NCBI GenBank assembly: GCA_027068085.1
Contig: JAMOUQ010000039.1
Location: 44,515-108,514 of the forward strand
DNA length: 64,000 nt
Reading direction: 5' to 3'
DNA from: Desulfobacteraceae bacterium
GTDB lineage: Bacteria > Desulfobacterota > Desulfobacteria > Desulfobacterales > Desulfosarcinaceae
Below the pieces are notes generated by a model. It saw only the letters and a program-made list of their open reading frames with translations, had not been told where the DNA came from and made no database searches. The position numbers and the translations under genes are program-made. Shown piece by piece: positions 55,694 to 64,000 of this stretch (position 1 is the first letter of the stretch; each line of letters opens with the position of its first letter).

Positions 55694-57622
55694 ATGCAGA
55701 ACAAAAAAGAAACCCATGCATTCAAGACAGAGGTTCAACAGGTTCTGAATCTGATCGTCAATTCGCTCTATTCCAATAAGGATATTTTTTTACGCGAGCT
55801 GATTTCTAACGCTTCGGATGCCATCGACAAACTGAGGTTCAAATCCCAGACAGATGCAAAGCTTCTGGGCGATGATACAGAATTCAAGATAAAGATCCGG
55901 CCCGACGGAATCGCCCGCACCCTAGAGGTGTCCGACAACGGAATAGGGATGACCCATGAAGAGGTTCTTGAAAACATAGGCACCATAGCCAAAAGTGGAA
56001 CCGCAGCCTTTCTCGAAGCCCTCGAGCAGGCCCGGGACGGGCTGGCTCCGGAACTGATCGGCCAGTTCGGAGTTGGTTTCTACAGTGTTTTCATGGTGGC
56101 CGATAAGGTCACCCTGATTACAAAAGCGGCCGGATCAGACAAGGCTGTCAAATGGGAGTCGGCCGGAGACGGCACTTTTACCATCGAGGAGACGGAAAAA
56201 GAGGGCCGCGGCACAACTATCATCCTGCACCTGAAAAAACGGCAGCCCGATGAACCAGATTACACCGACCCATGGGTAATACGCCGGATCGTAAAGCAAT
56301 ACTCGGATTTTGTGGCCTATCCCATAGTAATGGACGTGGAAAAAGAAGAACCCCTGCCCGATGAGCAGATAATCAAGGACAAGGACGGCAAGCCCATAGG
56401 TGAAACCACCCGGCGGGTGATCAGGCAAGAGACCCTCAATTCCATGAAGGCCATCTGGTCCAAGCCCAGGGACGAGGTGAGCGAACAAGAGTACGAGGAA
56501 TTTTACAAACACCTTGCCCACGACTGGAATCCGCCTCTGGCGCACCTGCACCTGAAGTTCGAAGGCACCACCGAGTATGACGCCCTGCTTTACATTCCGT
56601 CCAAGGCCCCTTTCGATCTGTTTCAGGCCGACCGAAGGCACGGAATTCAGCTTTACTGCCGGCGTGTATTCATCATGGAAGACTGCAAGGAGCTGATGCC
56701 CGAATACCTGCGTTTTGTCAAAGGGGTTGTGGATGCGCCGGATCTTAACCTGAACGTGAGCCGTGAGATTCTACAGCAGGACCGCCTGGTGATCAACATC
56801 CGCAAAAACCTCGTCAAAAAGCTTCTGGACTTTCTGGCGCAGATGGAGCCGGAAAAGTACGAGACTTTCTGGAAGCAGTTCGGGGCCGTGCTCAAAGAAG
56901 GCATTTATACGGACTCCCTGCGTAAAGAGAAACTTGCCGCTCTGGCCCGGTTCAGGACCACCAAGTCCGGGGACAAATGGATTTCTTTGGATGACTATCT
57001 GAAAAACATGCCCTCTGACCAGAAGGCTATCTATTACATCACCGGCGACGATCTTGCCTCCCTGATCAACAGTCCCTATCTCGAACGGCTCAAGGCCAAG
57101 GATTACGAAGTTCTGCTGATGACAGACCCGGTGGACGAATGGGTCGTTCAGGCCCTGACCGAGTATGAAGGCAAACCTCTCAAAAGCGCGGAAAAAGGCG
57201 ACCTTGAACTGGACCGGGAGCAAAAGGAGGCCTCGGAGCAATACAAGGCCCTTTTTGCCTTTATAAAGAGCCAGCTGGCAGACAAGGTCAAGGATGTCAG
57301 GGCTTCGGTGAGGCTGGAGGATTCAGTGGCCTGCCTTGCCGGCGATGAGCAGGACATGAGCGCTTATATGGAAAAAATTCTGAAGGCTTCCGGCCAGGCT
57401 GCGCCGTCCGTCAAGCGTGTTCTCGAGCTCAATGTCCGCCATCGGCTCATAGAGGGGATCAATGCGCTCTACGAGAATGACCGTAATAATGAAAAATTGA
57501 AGCAATACACACAGTTGCTTTATGATATGGCTTTGATTGCCGAAGGAGGCAAAATAGACAATCCGTCCCGCTTTTCCCGGCTCGTGGGAGACCTGATGGC
57601 CTCGGCCCTGGATCATTCCTGA
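55694..57622 (+). CDS. htpG: Chaperone HtpG (Hsp90)
   Basis: Bacterial Hsp90, 642 residues. The GHKL ATPase domain has FLRELISNASDAIDKLRF, VSDNGIGMT and IGQFGVGFYSVFMVAD; the middle domain contains LYCRRVFIMEDCKELMPEYLRFVKGVVD and LNVSREILQQ; the C-terminal dimerisation domain ends FSRLVGDLMASALDHS. GAGGGGAGCC lies before ATG 55694. Confidence 0.97.
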   Translation: MQNKKETHAFKTEVQQVLNLIVNSLYSNKDIFLRELISNASDAIDKLRFKSQTDAKLLGDDTEFKIKIRPDGIARTLEVSDNGIGMTHEEVLENIGTIAKSGTAAFLEALEQARDGLAPELIGQFGVGFYSVFMVADKVTLITKAAGSDKAVKWESAGDGTFTIEETEKEGRGTTIILHLKKRQPDEPDYTDPWVIRRIVKQYSDFVAYPIVMDVEKEEPLPDEQIIKDKDGKPIGETTRRVIRQETLNSMKAIWSKPRDEVSEQEYEEFYKHLAHDWNPPLAHLHLKFEGTTEYDALLYIPSKAPFDLFQADRRHGIQLYCRRVFIMEDCKELMPEYLRFVKGVVDAPDLNLNVSREILQQDRLVINIRKNLVKKLLDFLAQMEPEKYETFWKQFGAVLKEGIYTDSLRKEKLAALARFRTTKSGDKWISLDDYLKNMPSDQKAIYYITGDDLASLINSPYLERLKAKDYEVLLMTDPVDEWVVQALTEYEGKPLKSAEKGDLELDREQKEASEQYKALFAFIKSQLADKVKDVRASVRLEDSVACLAGDEQDMSAYMEKILKASGQAAPSVKRVLELNVRHRLIEGINALYENDRNNEKLKQYTQLLYDMALIAEGGKIDNPSRFSRLVGDLMASALDHS

Positions 57623-57643
57623 ATGTCCCGATACTGCTTTGAA

Positions 57644-57676
57644 CCAAAACCGGCCAGTTTCCCCGGCCGGTTTTGG
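57644..57676. terminator. Terminator hairpin after htpG
   Basis: CCAAAACCGGCC (57644-57655) pairs with GGCCGGTTTTGG (57665-57676). It lies 21 nt after the htpG stop; T residues occur within the distal stem and just after. Confidence 0.8.
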
Positions 57677-57778
57677 TTGACAAAGCAAATCCCGCCAAAT
57701 AAAAAATAAATTTTTAAGCATTTGCCGCCCCCTTTCAGTCGCCGCCCTTATCATGTTTGCAGATGCCGGGAGCACAGA

Positions 57779-60343
57779 ATGACTTCCCTGACTGAACGTT
57801 TGTTTCACCCTTATCCTGTCATCTTGTTGCTGGCCACGGTGGGGAGTTTGGCGCTGGTATTCTATGTCCTGCGTTTCAAATCCACTTTGGGCACAAGATC
57901 TTTCGTCTGCCTGATGACGGCCGTGGCCCTGTGGTCCTTGATCCATGTTTGCGAAACCGTATCCCTGTCGCCGGTTACGATTCTGTTTTTCTACAAACTC
58001 CAGTTTTTAGCCATCGTCACCGTACCGGTGGCCTGGCTGCTTTTCGGCCTTTACTATGCCAACCGGATTCAGACCATATCGGTTCCGAAGCTGGGATCCC
58101 TGGCGGCAATACCCGTCATGACGGTCGTTATGGCGTTTACCAACGAACACCATCATCTTTTCCTGCGCCAGGTTGACTGGATTCATCAGGGGCCGTTTTT
58201 GCTGATCGTACAGGGCTTTGGTCCCTGGTTCTGGGTGCATACCGCCTACAGTTACATTCTGCTTTCCGTTGGGACTTTTTTCCTGGTGGTCTCCCTGATC
58301 GATGCCCCCCATCCGTATCGGGGCCAGGCGGTGACCGTTTTGATCGGCTCCCTGGCGCCGTGGTTTTGCAACTCGCTCTATATTTTCAACATAAGTCCTT
58401 TCGGCCGGTTTGACCTGACGCCCATCGGCTTTCCTATTGCCGGCGCCGCCTTCCTGTGGGGTATCCTGAGATTCAGACTTCTGGACATAGTTCCCATCGC
58501 CAGGGATATAGTCATAGAAAACATGCGCGATGCCGTTCTGGTTACCGACATAGACTTGCGCCTTGTGTACCTGAATGCCACCGCCGGGAATCTGTTTTCC
58601 GATGTGGAGCACGGCCTGATCGGCGCCCGTATATCAGAGCTCGTTCCCAGCTGGCAGGAGTTTGAGGCCGATATGGACAAAGCGGTGATCAACAAGGTCA
58701 TCAAATGGCCTATTTCGGGTGCCGTGCAGGTCTTTGATGCTGAAATGTCGCGGATTGAGGCCGGCAACAGACCCCTGGGTTTTTGCCTGATCCTCAGGGA
58801 CATTACAGCGGCCAAGGCGGCAGAAAGTCGGCTGAAGGCCAACCAGCAAAAGTTCAGATCCCTGAGTGAAAATGCACCGGTGGTGATTTTTACCCTGGAT
58901 GCCGAGGGCCTTTTCACCTATGTCAATCCGGCCTGGGAAAACCTGCTGGGCCATAAGAGCCATCAGGTGCTGGGCAAAGGGCTGATAGATTTCGTGGCCG
59001 AGGATTACAGATCTTCCTCCACCAGGCTGCTGGAGGATATCTGCCGCCAGCGTCAGGCCATCAGCGGGGTCTCCATCCAGATGATACGCACCGACGGTGC
59101 CCGGAGGCTGTTTACCATGAGCCTTGCGCCGATAGAAGCCGGCACTGAGCAATGCGAGGCCTTGGTGGGCATAGCCGAGGACGTGACCGAGGAGCGGCGG
59201 CTGGAATTGCAGCTGTTCCAGGCCCAGAAGATGGAGGCGATCGGAACCCTTGCAGGAGGAATAGCTCACGATTTCAATAATTTGCTTATGGGTATCCAGG
59301 CGAATATTTCTCTGCTGAGCCTCGACCTGGCACAAATGCCCAAGTCTCTTGAAAAGCTGGCCCGTATCGAAGAGCAGATCATCAGCGGAGCCGCTCTTAC
59401 GCGCCAGTTGCTGGGATACGCCCGCAAGGGCAAGTACCGGCTGGCGCCGGTTGATCTCAATGAGCTGATTGAAGCCGCCCTGGGCGTTATCCGCCGCACC
59501 CGTAAAAACATCTCCATAAAATGCCGTGTGCCGGATCTGCCGGTGGTGATCGATGCCGATCGCAGCCAGATGGAGATGGTGTTGCTCAACCTGTTTGTCA
59601 ACGCGGCTGACGCCATGCCCGATGGCGGATGCCTGTCGGTGACTTTGCAGTGGCAAAACCTGGAAACGGCCGATTGCACCATGCGCATGCTCAAGCCGGG
59701 CCGCTATATTCTGATGGAGGTCAGGGATAACGGTATCGGCATGACTGCCGAAGTGCAGGAGCGGATTTTCGAGCCGTTTTTTACCACCAAGGAGCTGGGC
59801 CGCGGAACGGGGTTGGGTCTTGCCTCGGTCTACGGAGTCATAAAGAATCACGGCGGTCACATAGAGGTGGAATCGCAGCCCGGACAGGGAACCGCCTTTT
59901 CCATTTTTTTGCCCGCTTCGGGCAAACAGACCAAAACCGGACCGGGTCCCGGAAGGGGCCTGATAGGTGGCAGCGGCCGGATTTTACTGGTGGACGACGA
60001 GCATGTAGTCCTGGAATCCACCAGGGAGCTGATTGCGGCCCTGGGTTACTCGGTGATTGCCGTCGAAAGTGGTGCCGAGGCCGTTGAAATTTACCAGAAG
60101 CAGTCCGGGGAGATCGACCTTGTTATTCTGGACATGGTGATGCCTCAGATGAACGGCAAGCAGGTCTTTGACAGGATGAAGCAGATCAATCCCCACTTAA
60201 AGGTTCTTGTATCGAGTGGATACGACATGGATGACGCCTGCCGCGAGATCATCAGCCATGGATCCAACCGTTTCATCAAGAAGCCTTACACCCTTCACCA
60301 GCTGGCAGCCGAAATTGCCGCCATTCTGGCGCCCACGAGCTGA
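57779..60343 (+). CDS. Hybrid histidine kinase with 7TM sensor, PAS domains and receiver
   Basis: An 854-residue kinase. The first 220 residues carry about seven membrane helices (7TMR-HISK-type sensor, with [22 protein letters not shown]). Two PAS domains follow (about 230-345 and 355-475). The HisKA segment [21 protein letters not shown] (about 491) holds the phospho-His. The ATPase has DNGIGM and [24 protein letters not shown]-terminal receiver (about 734-850) has [18 protein letters not shown] and IKKPYT. ATG 57779 has GGGAG upstream. Stand-alone gene; target unknown. Confidence 0.92.
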   Translation: MTSLTERLFHPYPVILLLATVGSLALVFYVLRFKSTLGTRSFVCLMTAVALWSLIHVCETVSLSPVTILFFYKLQFLAIVTVPVAWLLFGLYYANRIQTISVPKLGSLAAIPVMTVVMAFTNEHHHLFLRQVDWIHQGPFLLIVQGFGPWFWVHTAYSYILLSVGTFFLVVSLIDAPHPYRGQAVTVLIGSLAPWFCNSLYIFNISPFGRFDLTPIGFPIAGAAFLWGILRFRLLDIVPIARDIVIENMRDAVLVTDIDLRLVYLNATAGNLFSDVEHGLIGARISELVPSWQEFEADMDKAVINKVIKWPISGAVQVFDAEMSRIEAGNRPLGFCLILRDITAAKAAESRLKANQQKFRSLSENAPVVIFTLDAEGLFTYVNPAWENLLGHKSHQVLGKGLIDFVAEDYRSSSTRLLEDICRQRQAISGVSIQMIRTDGARRLFTMSLAPIEAGTEQCEALVGIAEDVTEERRLELQLFQAQKMEAIGTLAGGIAHDFNNLLMGIQANISLLSLDLAQMPKSLEKLARIEEQIISGAALTRQLLGYARKGKYRLAPVDLNELIEAALGVIRRTRKNISIKCRVPDLPVVIDADRSQMEMVLLNLFVNAADAMPDGGCLSVTLQWQNLETADCTMRMLKPGRYILMEVRDNGIGMTAEVQERIFEPFFTTKELGRGTGLGLASVYGVIKNHGGHIEVESQPGQGTAFSIFLPASGKQTKTGPGPGRGLIGGSGRILLVDDEHVVLESTRELIAALGYSVIAVESGAEAVEIYQKQSGEIDLVILDMVMPQMNGKQVFDRMKQINPHLKVLVSSGYDMDDACREIISHGSNRFIKKPYTLHQLAAEIAAILAPTS

Positions 60344-60667
60344 TCCGATCAATCTGGATCATAAAGTGGTCTGACCGCAGTCGGCCTGTTTTGTAAGATT
60401 TTCCTTTCGTCCGTCTTCTCCTTTCCATACCCGAACATAACTCGATCTGAGAACCATTGACCGTCCAGGGGATCTGTTTGTGCCCCCGGGGGCCTGGAGG
60501 GGGTGACTGCAGGTTGCACTGCGCCGACAGCGGTCGCCGAACGTTATTTAAAGTAATAGTTTGTTCTTTAAACGATTTTAATAAGAATTAAATTGACAGA
60601 ATATCACCGATAATGGTTTAGCGTCCTTTGTTTTTGAATATTGGCTTCAAGCAAACAAGGGATTGCC
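60344..60667. other. Intergenic region before the porin gene
   Basis: 324 bp without a gene. The last 130 bp are AT-rich and contain TTGACA (60593-60598) but no good -10 partner at normal spacing. GCCCCCGGGGGC near 60482 is a short palindrome. No riboswitch was recognised. Confidence 0.35.
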
Positions 60668-61981
60668 ATGTGGGACAGGGAAAACAGTGGCGGGTATTGG
60701 GGGCATATTCTGTTGTTGATTTGTGTCGTTCTGATGGTGGGAGCAGTTCCGGCCCGGGCCGAGCGGATCTATTTCGCCGGTTACAAGGGTGGATTCTACA
60801 TAAAATCAGAAGAACAAGGGGGTATGGAGCTGCGTCTGGGAGGGTCTTTTCAGGCCGACTACCGGCATTACCTGGAAGACCAGAGGGCCGACAACCGGTT
60901 TGACATCCGCCGGGCGCGCCTGATTTTTCGCGGCCAGCTGACCCGCTGGTTCAGGTTCGGTATGACCTTCGAATTTCAGGGAAACGAGACCAACAACCTG
61001 CTGGACGCTTATATCAAGGCCATTTATGGAAACCATGGTCTCAAATTCGGTCAATTCAAGGAGCCTTTCAGCCTGCAGTGGCAGACGGGCAACAAGGCCC
61101 AGTTCTTTGCCGAGCGTTCCATGGGGTACTGCCTGGGACCAAAACGGGACCTGGGAGCCATGCTCGCAGGTGAGGTCCTTGGCGGAACCATCGATTATGC
61201 CCTGGGCCTTTTCAATGGTGACGGCAACGACGGTTCGACCCGCGGCAGTGAACACGACGAGCCGGAGCTGGCCGGCCGCCTGGTGCTGGCACCTTTCAAA
61301 AATGCTCCCCCGGCCTGGTACGGCGGCTTTCACCTGGGCTTTTCCGGCACCTATGCCAGGATAGACACTCTCAATGTCGATCTGAAGGTAAAAAGCACCG
61401 GCATGTACGGCACAGGTCGCAACCTGTACGAACTTACCCACAACACCAAGTTCGGCGTTCTACAAAGTGCCGGAGACAGGCTCCAGTGGGCGGCCGAGGC
61501 AGCCTGGACCATGGGGCCCTTTGCCATCCAGTCTGAATACGTCCACCTGCGGTATGCAGACCTTAAACCGGCCGGCCGGCCGGCAGCCGATGCGGATTTC
61601 AGCACCTGGTACGTGAGCCTGCATTATTGTCTGACCGGCGAGCCGCTGGTCATCAGCCGCGGGAAGATGAAACCTGTTTACCCGGCCCGCTTTTTCGACC
61701 CCCGGGAAGGTACTTACGGGGCCTTGTGCCTGTCGGCCCGCTTCGATCATTTCGATGGTGATCCGGACTGGATCAACCCGGCGGCCCATGTTTCCGTGGA
61801 GACGGCCGAGGCTTATTGTCTGGCTGCCAAGTGGGTCCTTTTTCCCATGGTCCGGGTGATAGCCGACTGGACTCACACCGATCTTTCCGATCCTGTCCGG
61901 GTGCGGGTGCTGCCCGACGGCGGCGTGGATTACATCGAGGAGGAGAATGTTTTTACCCTGCGTTTCAGCATGGACTTTTAA
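60668..61981 (+). CDS. OprP/OprO-like outer-membrane porin
   Basis: A 437-residue outer-membrane beta-barrel of the phosphate-selective porin O/P family. A signal peptide (HILLLICVVLMVGAVPARA) precedes the barrel with RLGGSFQADYRHYLEDQRADNRFDIRRARLIFRGQL, GLKFGQFKEPFSLQ and many alternating strands; the last residue is Phe (FTLRFSMDF), the usual barrel-assembly signal. ATG 60668 has AAGGG upstream; TTG 60641 would put nine extra residues ahead. Solute unknown; pairing with the exported diheme protein 95 nt downstream suggests one unit. Confidence 0.86.
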   Translation: MWDRENSGGYWGHILLLICVVLMVGAVPARAERIYFAGYKGGFYIKSEEQGGMELRLGGSFQADYRHYLEDQRADNRFDIRRARLIFRGQLTRWFRFGMTFEFQGNETNNLLDAYIKAIYGNHGLKFGQFKEPFSLQWQTGNKAQFFAERSMGYCLGPKRDLGAMLAGEVLGGTIDYALGLFNGDGNDGSTRGSEHDEPELAGRLVLAPFKNAPPAWYGGFHLGFSGTYARIDTLNVDLKVKSTGMYGTGRNLYELTHNTKFGVLQSAGDRLQWAAEAAWTMGPFAIQSEYVHLRYADLKPAGRPAADADFSTWYVSLHYCLTGEPLVISRGKMKPVYPARFFDPREGTYGALCLSARFDHFDGDPDWINPAAHVSVETAEAYCLAAKWVLFPMVRVIADWTHTDLSDPVRVRVLPDGGVDYIEEENVFTLRFSMDF

Positions 61982-62040
61982 CCCGAGGAGCCCTGCCGGT
62001 CTCCTGTTTAATTGTTTCCCCTACGCGTGACCAATTTAAA

Positions 62041-62054
62041 GCCACCCCGGTGGC
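62041..62054 (+). repeat. Short hairpin between porin and diheme genes
   Basis: GCCACC and GGTGGC form a 6-bp stem with a 2-nt loop, 22 nt before the next start codon. Function uncertain. Confidence 0.35.
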
Positions 62055-62076
62055 AGTTTACTCAAGGAGGGAATGG

Positions 62077-63825
62077 ATGATGAAAAGGTTAGTCTGCTTG
62101 GTTGCCATGGTTGCCTTTTTGGTGTGGTCTGCCGGGACAGCTGCGGCCGCCTACCATCACGAGGGCGAAAAAGACAGCGGTAATTTCCTGAATGTCTATC
62201 CTGACAAAAAGGGAACCAAGCTCGACCATTGCGCCCTTTGTCACAAAGGCGGCAGTTACACCAAGAAATCGGGCAAGAAGGTTCACCTGGGAAGCTGCCA
62301 GTGGTGTCACCGGACCTATGGTTACGACGGCAGCGGCAATATTGTCGAGACCATCAATCAGTACGGGATGCACTATTTCACCCACGGCCGCAGCGAAGCC
62401 GCCATCAGGGCCATTGAGAACCTCGATTCGGATGGCGACGGCCATGACAACAAGACTGAAATAGAAGCCACCCGTTTTCCGGGCAACGCCAGCGATTATC
62501 CCGGCTTGAAGGAGGCGCCTTACCGGATTTACACCAAGGCCCAGCTCGAAGCCCTTGGCAGGCACACCCAGTTCCTGCTGATGAACACTTCCCGTTCGGG
62601 CGATTTCTACGCCAAGTACAGCGGCATACCCGTAAAGACCCTCCTGGACGATGCCGGCATCCTGCCTTCGGCCACCGGCATAAGGGTTTATGCCCCTGAC
62701 GGTTGGAGCCAGGACCATCTCCTGGAATACGATTCCGATCCTGAAATGTATCATGTTTACGGCAACATGCCGGGAAAAGACTACCAGTATCCTCCGGCAT
62801 CCTATTTCTACAAGCTGGAAGCCGACAAAGACAAGAATACCAAATACGGCTGGTGTGATTACAGCGCTCCCTCGTGTGCCGGTCGCAGTAACGGTGACGC
62901 CATAAACGTGCCCGGCGGGCTCAAGGCCATCCTGGCATACAGCCGCGAGGACGCGTCCCTGGAGACGGGAGTACTCAACAGTGAAAACAAGCTGGTTGGG
63001 GAAGGGCCTTTCCGCCTGGTGGTGCCGCAAAAGTCCATCAATCCGCCGGACCAGTCCAGCAAGGCTTCTTTCCAGCCCCTTGAATGGGCCTATAACGAGG
63101 ACTGGGATCACAATGCCGGTTCCTGTACCCGCTCGGCCACCATCATCAAGGTGGAGCCCCTGCCGGCCGGCACCACCGATATCGATACCATGGAGATGGG
63201 CTGGAAGTTCGTGGACCAGGAAAAGATCATCGTCTACGGAGCCATCGACGGCACCGACAGTAACGGCAACGGTGTGCTCGACAGCGAGGAGATGGTTGAT
63301 CCGGATGCCGATTTCGACAACGACGGCACTCCGGACTACAAAGACAACGACACGGCCAGGGTGCGGCATGCCAAGGGAAAAGGGACGATCCTGATCCATA
63401 CCTCAGCCGGTTCCCTCAGCGGTGTTGCCGCGTTGAACGAAGATGACGGAAGCCTCAACCAGACCGGAAGACCGGAAAAGGAGTTTCCCTATGGGGCCGT
63501 GCGCTTCAGGATTGTCGGACTCAGCTCCGGTGCTACGGTCAAATGCACCCTGGTTTTTCCGGACGAGGTTGTCGCCAGTGCCGAGTACTACATGATCGAC
63601 AACGATGGCTGGCGCCGGATCGAGGCTGAGGACAACGACGGAGACAAGATCCTCGAGTTGACCCTGAAAGACGGTGATCCTGAGACCGATGCCGATGGAA
63701 AGGCAGATGGCGTCATCACCGATCCGGGCGCCCTGGCAGTTCCATCTTTGTCAGGGACAGGTACTGCTGGCGAAGAAAGCGGTTCTTCTTCAAGCAGCGG
63801 CTGTTTCATCGGGACATTGAGATAA
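62077..63825 (+). CDS. Exported diheme c-type protein with choice-of-anchor/CFI-box-like end
   Basis: A 582-residue exported protein. Signal peptide MMKRLVCLVAMVAFLVWSAGTAAAA is followed by two heme c sites, CALCH (52-56) and CQWCH (74-78). Next is an EF-hand-like DSDGDGHDNKTE. The middle (about 140-330) ends GEGPFRLVVPQ, recalling sulfite-oxidase-like molybdopterin domains, but I see no clear Moco cysteine. D/N-rich Ca-binding repeats follow (GTDSNGNGVLDSEEM, PDADFDNDGTPDYKDND). Then comes a domain with LELTLKDGDPETDADGKADGVITDPG, typical of choice-of-anchor U, and a Ser-rich tail ending SGCFIGTLR. The tail resembles a CFI-box sorting end cut short. AAGGAGG is 6 nt before ATG 62077. Confidence 0.78.
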   Translation: MMKRLVCLVAMVAFLVWSAGTAAAAYHHEGEKDSGNFLNVYPDKKGTKLDHCALCHKGGSYTKKSGKKVHLGSCQWCHRTYGYDGSGNIVETINQYGMHYFTHGRSEAAIRAIENLDSDGDGHDNKTEIEATRFPGNASDYPGLKEAPYRIYTKAQLEALGRHTQFLLMNTSRSGDFYAKYSGIPVKTLLDDAGILPSATGIRVYAPDGWSQDHLLEYDSDPEMYHVYGNMPGKDYQYPPASYFYKLEADKDKNTKYGWCDYSAPSCAGRSNGDAINVPGGLKAILAYSREDASLETGVLNSENKLVGEGPFRLVVPQKSINPPDQSSKASFQPLEWAYNEDWDHNAGSCTRSATIIKVEPLPAGTTDIDTMEMGWKFVDQEKIIVYGAIDGTDSNGNGVLDSEEMVDPDADFDNDGTPDYKDNDTARVRHAKGKGTILIHTSAGSLSGVAALNEDDGSLNQTGRPEKEFPYGAVRFRIVGLSSGATVKCTLVFPDEVVASAEYYMIDNDGWRRIEAEDNDGDKILELTLKDGDPETDADGKADGVITDPGALAVPSLSGTGTAGEESGSSSSSGCFIGTLR

Positions 63826-63962
63826 TCGAGGTTTCGCCTCAAAAAGCACAACGGGTATCTGTAACTGCCGGTAGATGGCCTTTCGGCGGGGCGGGCGAAC
63901 CGTCCCGCCAGGCCTGATTGCTGCGTAGTTTGTCAGAATCGATCTGAATTCAGGTTTCAGCC

Positions 63963-63992
63963 GGCCGGTCGGTCAGTCGACCGGCCATTTTT
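63963..63992 (+). terminator. Rho-independent terminator
   Basis: GGCCGGTCG (63963-63971) pairs with CGACCGGCC (63978-63986) around a 6-nt loop and is followed by ATTTTTATT. It ends the porin-diheme unit 138 nt after the last stop. Confidence 0.88.
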
Positions 63993-64000
63993 ATTGCCAT

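Noticed and set aside
62041..62054. c-di-GMP riboswitch-like reading of AAAGCCACC...GGTGG
   Set aside because: The conserved core of that riboswitch is absent; only a short hairpin is present, and the similar piece at 8859 is a terminator-like stem.

Overview
The window looks like a chromosomal segment of a strictly anaerobic deltaproteobacterium (Desulfobacterota, probably a sulfate reducer). The reasons are the overall gene content, a UGA-containing DsrE-family gene with its own SECIS element, a TAXI-type TRAP system, radical SAM and B12 enzymes, a hemA/ccsA/precorrin-2 dehydrogenase cluster and abundant atypical starts. This assignment is inference; no rRNA or tRNA gene was seen. The left edge (yidC-jag-mnmE plus a perfect parS site) places the window close to the replication origin.

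Layout. 0-6 kb: yidC, jag, mnmE, parS, a cysteine-cluster protein, a hypothetical and a PrmA-like methyltransferase. 6.2-8.5 kb (minus): an ABM-domain protein and membrane subunits OadB/OadG of a Na+-pumping decarboxylase without their alpha subunit. 8.9-14.2 kb (plus): a BMP-type nucleoside-like ABC transporter followed by a DsrE-family selenoprotein (Sec78, U-x-x-C), whose UGA splits the gene in a naive ORF call. 14.2-20.3 kb (minus): an eight-gene run hisI-hisG-aminotransferase-engB-era-ATP-grasp-HNH-MBL hydrolase. 20.6-23 kb: penicillin-binding protein 1A. 23.4-30.8 kb (plus): a complete branched-chain amino-acid type ABC transporter (livKHMGF) directly followed by a two-component system with a DctB-like sensor. 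31-34 kb (minus): TAXI-TRAP binding protein and fused permease. 34.2-37.2 kb (minus): dksA-PHP phosphatase-rnc-radical SAM. 37.4 kb: a small conserved-looking protein. 37.7-43.5 kb (minus): DHH phosphoesterase, RNase Z-like, precorrin-2 dehydrogenase, ccsA, hemA, fabD. 43.9-44.3 kb: a small coiled-coil protein with its own promoter and terminator. 44.4-46.9 kb (minus): clpB. 47.2-50.4 kb: double-FHA protein and a divergent, membrane-anchored protein kinase. 50.4-55.1 kb: YcgN-type protein, two exported small proteins, a J-domain protein and a B12 radical SAM protein. 55.7-60.3 kb: htpG and a 7TM hybrid histidine kinase. 60.7-63.8 kb: an OprP-like porin and an exported diheme protein with a C-terminal anchor region.

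The most notable observations are the selenoprotein with a textbook bacterial SECIS hairpin, the parS centromere beside mnmE, an intercistronic stem-loop directly after the binding-protein gene of all three transporter operons, the FHA/degenerate-kinase pair, a twin palindromic operator-like element upstream of htpG, and the porin/diheme export pair.
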